A program made the translations under genes and the position numbers. 64,000 nucleotides of DNA from Halostella litorea (lineage in GTDB: Archaea; Halobacteriota; Halobacteria; Halobacteriales; Natronoarchaeaceae), in the NCBI RefSeq assembly GCF_004785955.1, contig NZ_ML214300.1:671223-735222 (forward strand), written 5' to 3'. A model generated the notes under the pieces. The model saw only the letters and a list, made by a program, of their open reading frames with translations, was not told the DNA's origin and searched no databases. Positions 62,604-64,000 of this stretch are shown piece after piece. Each line of letters starts with the position of its first letter. Position 1 is the first letter of the stretch.

Positions 62604-63356
62604 ATGGCCAACGACGTCCGCGTCCGCCTCGCCGTCCTCGTCGGCCTCGCCGCCCTCGCCGTCGGGCTAGCAGGGGTCGGAACAGCGGTCGGCGTGACGG
62701 ACCCGATCGCCGACGCCGACGCGGGCGGGGAGTTCGTCGTGGCGGACGGGTCGGTCACGTTCGCCGGCAACGGGGAGAACGTGACCGTCGTCGAGAGCAC
62801 GGCGAACGTCAGCGAGATCCGGTTCGAGGAGACCGATTCCGGGCGCTTCGTGGTGAGCACGGAGACCGACCGGCCGCTGACGCCCGCCGAGCGCGATCGG
62901 GCCGTCGAGATAGCGCGGAGCAACGGGACGGTCCGGGGGAAACTCGCCGAACTGGACGGGTACGAACTCGCCGTCGAGCCGGTACAGCGGCTGGAGGCCG
63001 ACCAGGTGAGCAGTTACGACGTCACCCTCGAAGCCGACGGGAACGCCACCGCCGGTGAGACGGACGTGTTCGTCGCGAACGCCACGGCCGAGGACCGGGA
63101 CGGGACGGTCGTCGTCGAACGCGACCCGTCGTACGCCGAGGACCGCGCGGTCGTCAGGGTCCAGCAACCGGACGCCGCGGAGGGGGAGCGACTGCGGTAC
63201 AGCGTCGATGTCGACCTGGCGAACGACACCGTCACGGACGTCACCGACTGGACGGCGGTCGGCGAGGAGTCGACGGTCAGCTTTTCGGGAGGGAACACGA
63301 CGGTGGACGGGTCGGACCGGGTGCGATCGACGCGCGACTCCGCCCCCGTGCAGTAA
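62604..63356 (+). CDS. Secreted protein of unknown function, partner of the 61122-61721 gene
   Basis: 250 aa from ATG 62604. Signal peptide MANDVRVRLAVLVGLAALAV, then a mature domain rich in Asp/Glu/Val/Thr with Asn-x-Thr/Ser sites (GNGENVTVVESTANVSEI) and a DLANDTVTDVTDW segment. The frame extends to ATG 62577, but that codon lies within the promoter element, so 62604 is preferred. No known domain recognised; the pattern of short beta strands suggests a cell-surface or periplasm-like sensor protein. Confidence 0.75.
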   Translation: MANDVRVRLAVLVGLAALAVGLAGVGTAVGVTDPIADADAGGEFVVADGSVTFAGNGENVTVVESTANVSEIRFEETDSGRFVVSTETDRPLTPAERDRAVEIARSNGTVRGKLAELDGYELAVEPVQRLEADQVSSYDVTLEADGNATAGETDVFVANATAEDRDGTVVVERDPSYAEDRAVVRVQQPDAAEGERLRYSVDVDLANDTVTDVTDWTAVGEESTVSFSGGNTTVDGSDRVRSTRDSAPVQ

Positions 63357-63447
63357 CCGATCCGCGACTGCCGCGGTGAGCACGTCTCGACCGCAAAAAA
63401 GCGCCGTCGGTCCGCCGGCCGTCGGAGCGGTGAACTCGTCACCCCCG

Positions 63448-64000
63448 TCAGGCCATCGGGAAGAGCGTCGAGAGGACGAGCGTCACGACGATCCCCGTGA
63501 CGGAGATGATCGTCGTGAGGACGGTCCAGGTCTTGAGCGTCTCGCCCTGCGTGAGGCCGCCGATCTCCTTGACCAGCCAGAAGCCGCTGTCGTTGTACCA
63601 CGAGCAGATGTTCCCGCCCGCGCCGATCGCCATCACCAGGAACGCCGGGTGGACGGACAGGTCGGGCACCTGCGGGGCCATGATGCCCGCTGCGGTGAGC
63701 ATCGCGGCGGTCGCGGAGCCCTGTGCGATCCGTACGATGGCGGCGATGAGCCACGCGCTGATGAGCAGCGGGATGCCGACGCCGGCGAGCGCCTCGGTGA
63801 TGTAGTCGCCGATCCCCGAGGCCGCAAGCAGCGCGCCGAACGCGCCGCCGGCCGCGGTGATCGCCGCGATGTTGCCGCCGCTTTTCAGCGCCTCGGTCAT
63901 CTCCTCGGTCCAGGCCTCGCGGTCGACGTCGCTGTATCGGTAGTACGTCCACGCGGCGACCATCGCCGCGACCGTCAGGGCGACGTTCTTGTCGCCGATG
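63448..64000 (-). CDS. GntP-family gluconate permease, N-terminus outside window
   Basis: The C-terminal 184 residues are present; the frame stays open to base 64000. RIAQGSATAAMLTAAGIMAP, FLVMAIGAGGNICSWYNDSG and FWLVKEIGGLTQGETLKTWT are signature stretches of gluconate/H+ symporters. Several membrane helices are visible. Near gluconate dehydratase and glucose dehydrogenase it probably imports gluconate or a related sugar acid. Confidence 0.9.
   Translation of the reverse strand, partial: IGDKNVALTVAAMVAAWTYYRYSDVDREAWTEEMTEALKSGGNIAAITAAGGAFGALLAASGIGDYITEALAGVGIPLLISAWLIAAIVRIAQGSATAAMLTAAGIMAPQVPDLSVHPAFLVMAIGAGGNICSWYNDSGFWLVKEIGGLTQGETLKTWTVLTTIISVTGIVVTLVLSTLFPMA

Overview
This 64 kb window is chromosomal DNA of a haloarchaeon (class Halobacteria). 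The supporting signs are the very high GC content, the strongly acidic predicted proteins (Asp/Glu-rich, Lys-poor), the archaeal transcription factor TFB, a CetZ tubulin-like protein, archaeal 2-oxoacid:ferredoxin oxidoreductase, and many TATA boxes about 27 nt upstream of a start codon, as in leaderless haloarchaeal mRNAs. I could not decide the genus. No insertion sequence, integrase, provirus or CRISPR array is visible; the region reads as core genome with local duplications.

Layout. 0-3.3 kb: a type IV pilus/TadC-like membrane protein (cut by the window edge) and its secretion ATPase. 3.4-7.8 kb: a DUF4129 / membrane protein / DUF58 / membrane protein operon facing a MoxR ATPase. 7.9 kb: tRNA-Ser(CGA). 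8-12.4 kb: cetZ, dnaK, grpE. 12.5-16 kb: the XPB helicase and Bax1 nuclease with a lipoprotein gene between them. 16-25 kb: RNA m5C methyltransferase with a separate PUA-like protein, PAC2-family protein, PAS histidine kinase, aminotransferase, UbiA prenyltransferase, aldo/keto reductase, flavin reductase, YchF. 25-31 kb: TFB, bactofilin-like protein, several small proteins, HNH-like protein, citramalate/isopropylmalate synthase. 31-38 kb: dnaJ, a two-repeat protein related to acyl-CoA synthetase N-termini, a tandem array of four GNAT genes (the last broken by an amber codon), an AMP-forming acyl-CoA synthetase and a fifth GNAT. 38-46 kb: methylmalonyl-CoA mutase and epimerase, a Nudix-like protein, an FNR-like reductase, korAB. 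46-54 kb: a flavoprotein remnant followed by an intact geranylgeranyl reductase-family gene, a second aldo/keto reductase, an ABC transporter, a membrane protein with a winged-helix regulator, and an alpha/beta hydrolase. 54-64 kb: PAPS reductase-like protein, then gfcR, glucose dehydrogenase, a HAD hydrolase, gluconate dehydratase, two secreted proteins around a membrane-anchored winged-helix regulator, and a GntP-type gluconate permease (cut by the window edge).

How the genes fit together. The clearest pathway block is glucose/gluconate catabolism by the semi-phosphorylative Entner-Doudoroff route: GfcR regulates, Gdh oxidises glucose, Gad dehydrates gluconate, and the GntP permease probably imports gluconate. 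Propionyl/methylmalonyl metabolism (synthetase, mutase, epimerase) and the 2-oxoacid ferredoxin oxidoreductase supply central carbon. DnaK/GrpE/DnaJ form the chaperone set, split over two sites. XPB and Bax1 are the known archaeal helicase-nuclease pair.

The least explained items are: (i) two secreted-protein genes whose promoter regions share an 18-nt element and which flank a membrane-anchored DNA-binding protein; (ii) the GNAT array with its nonsense codon; (iii) a decayed flavoprotein N-terminus that still carries the apparent promoter of the next gene; (iv) a protein built of two copies of the acyl-CoA synthetase N-terminal unit without catalytic motifs; (v) palindromic repeats, one of which overlaps a duplicated gene terminus after gluconate dehydratase.
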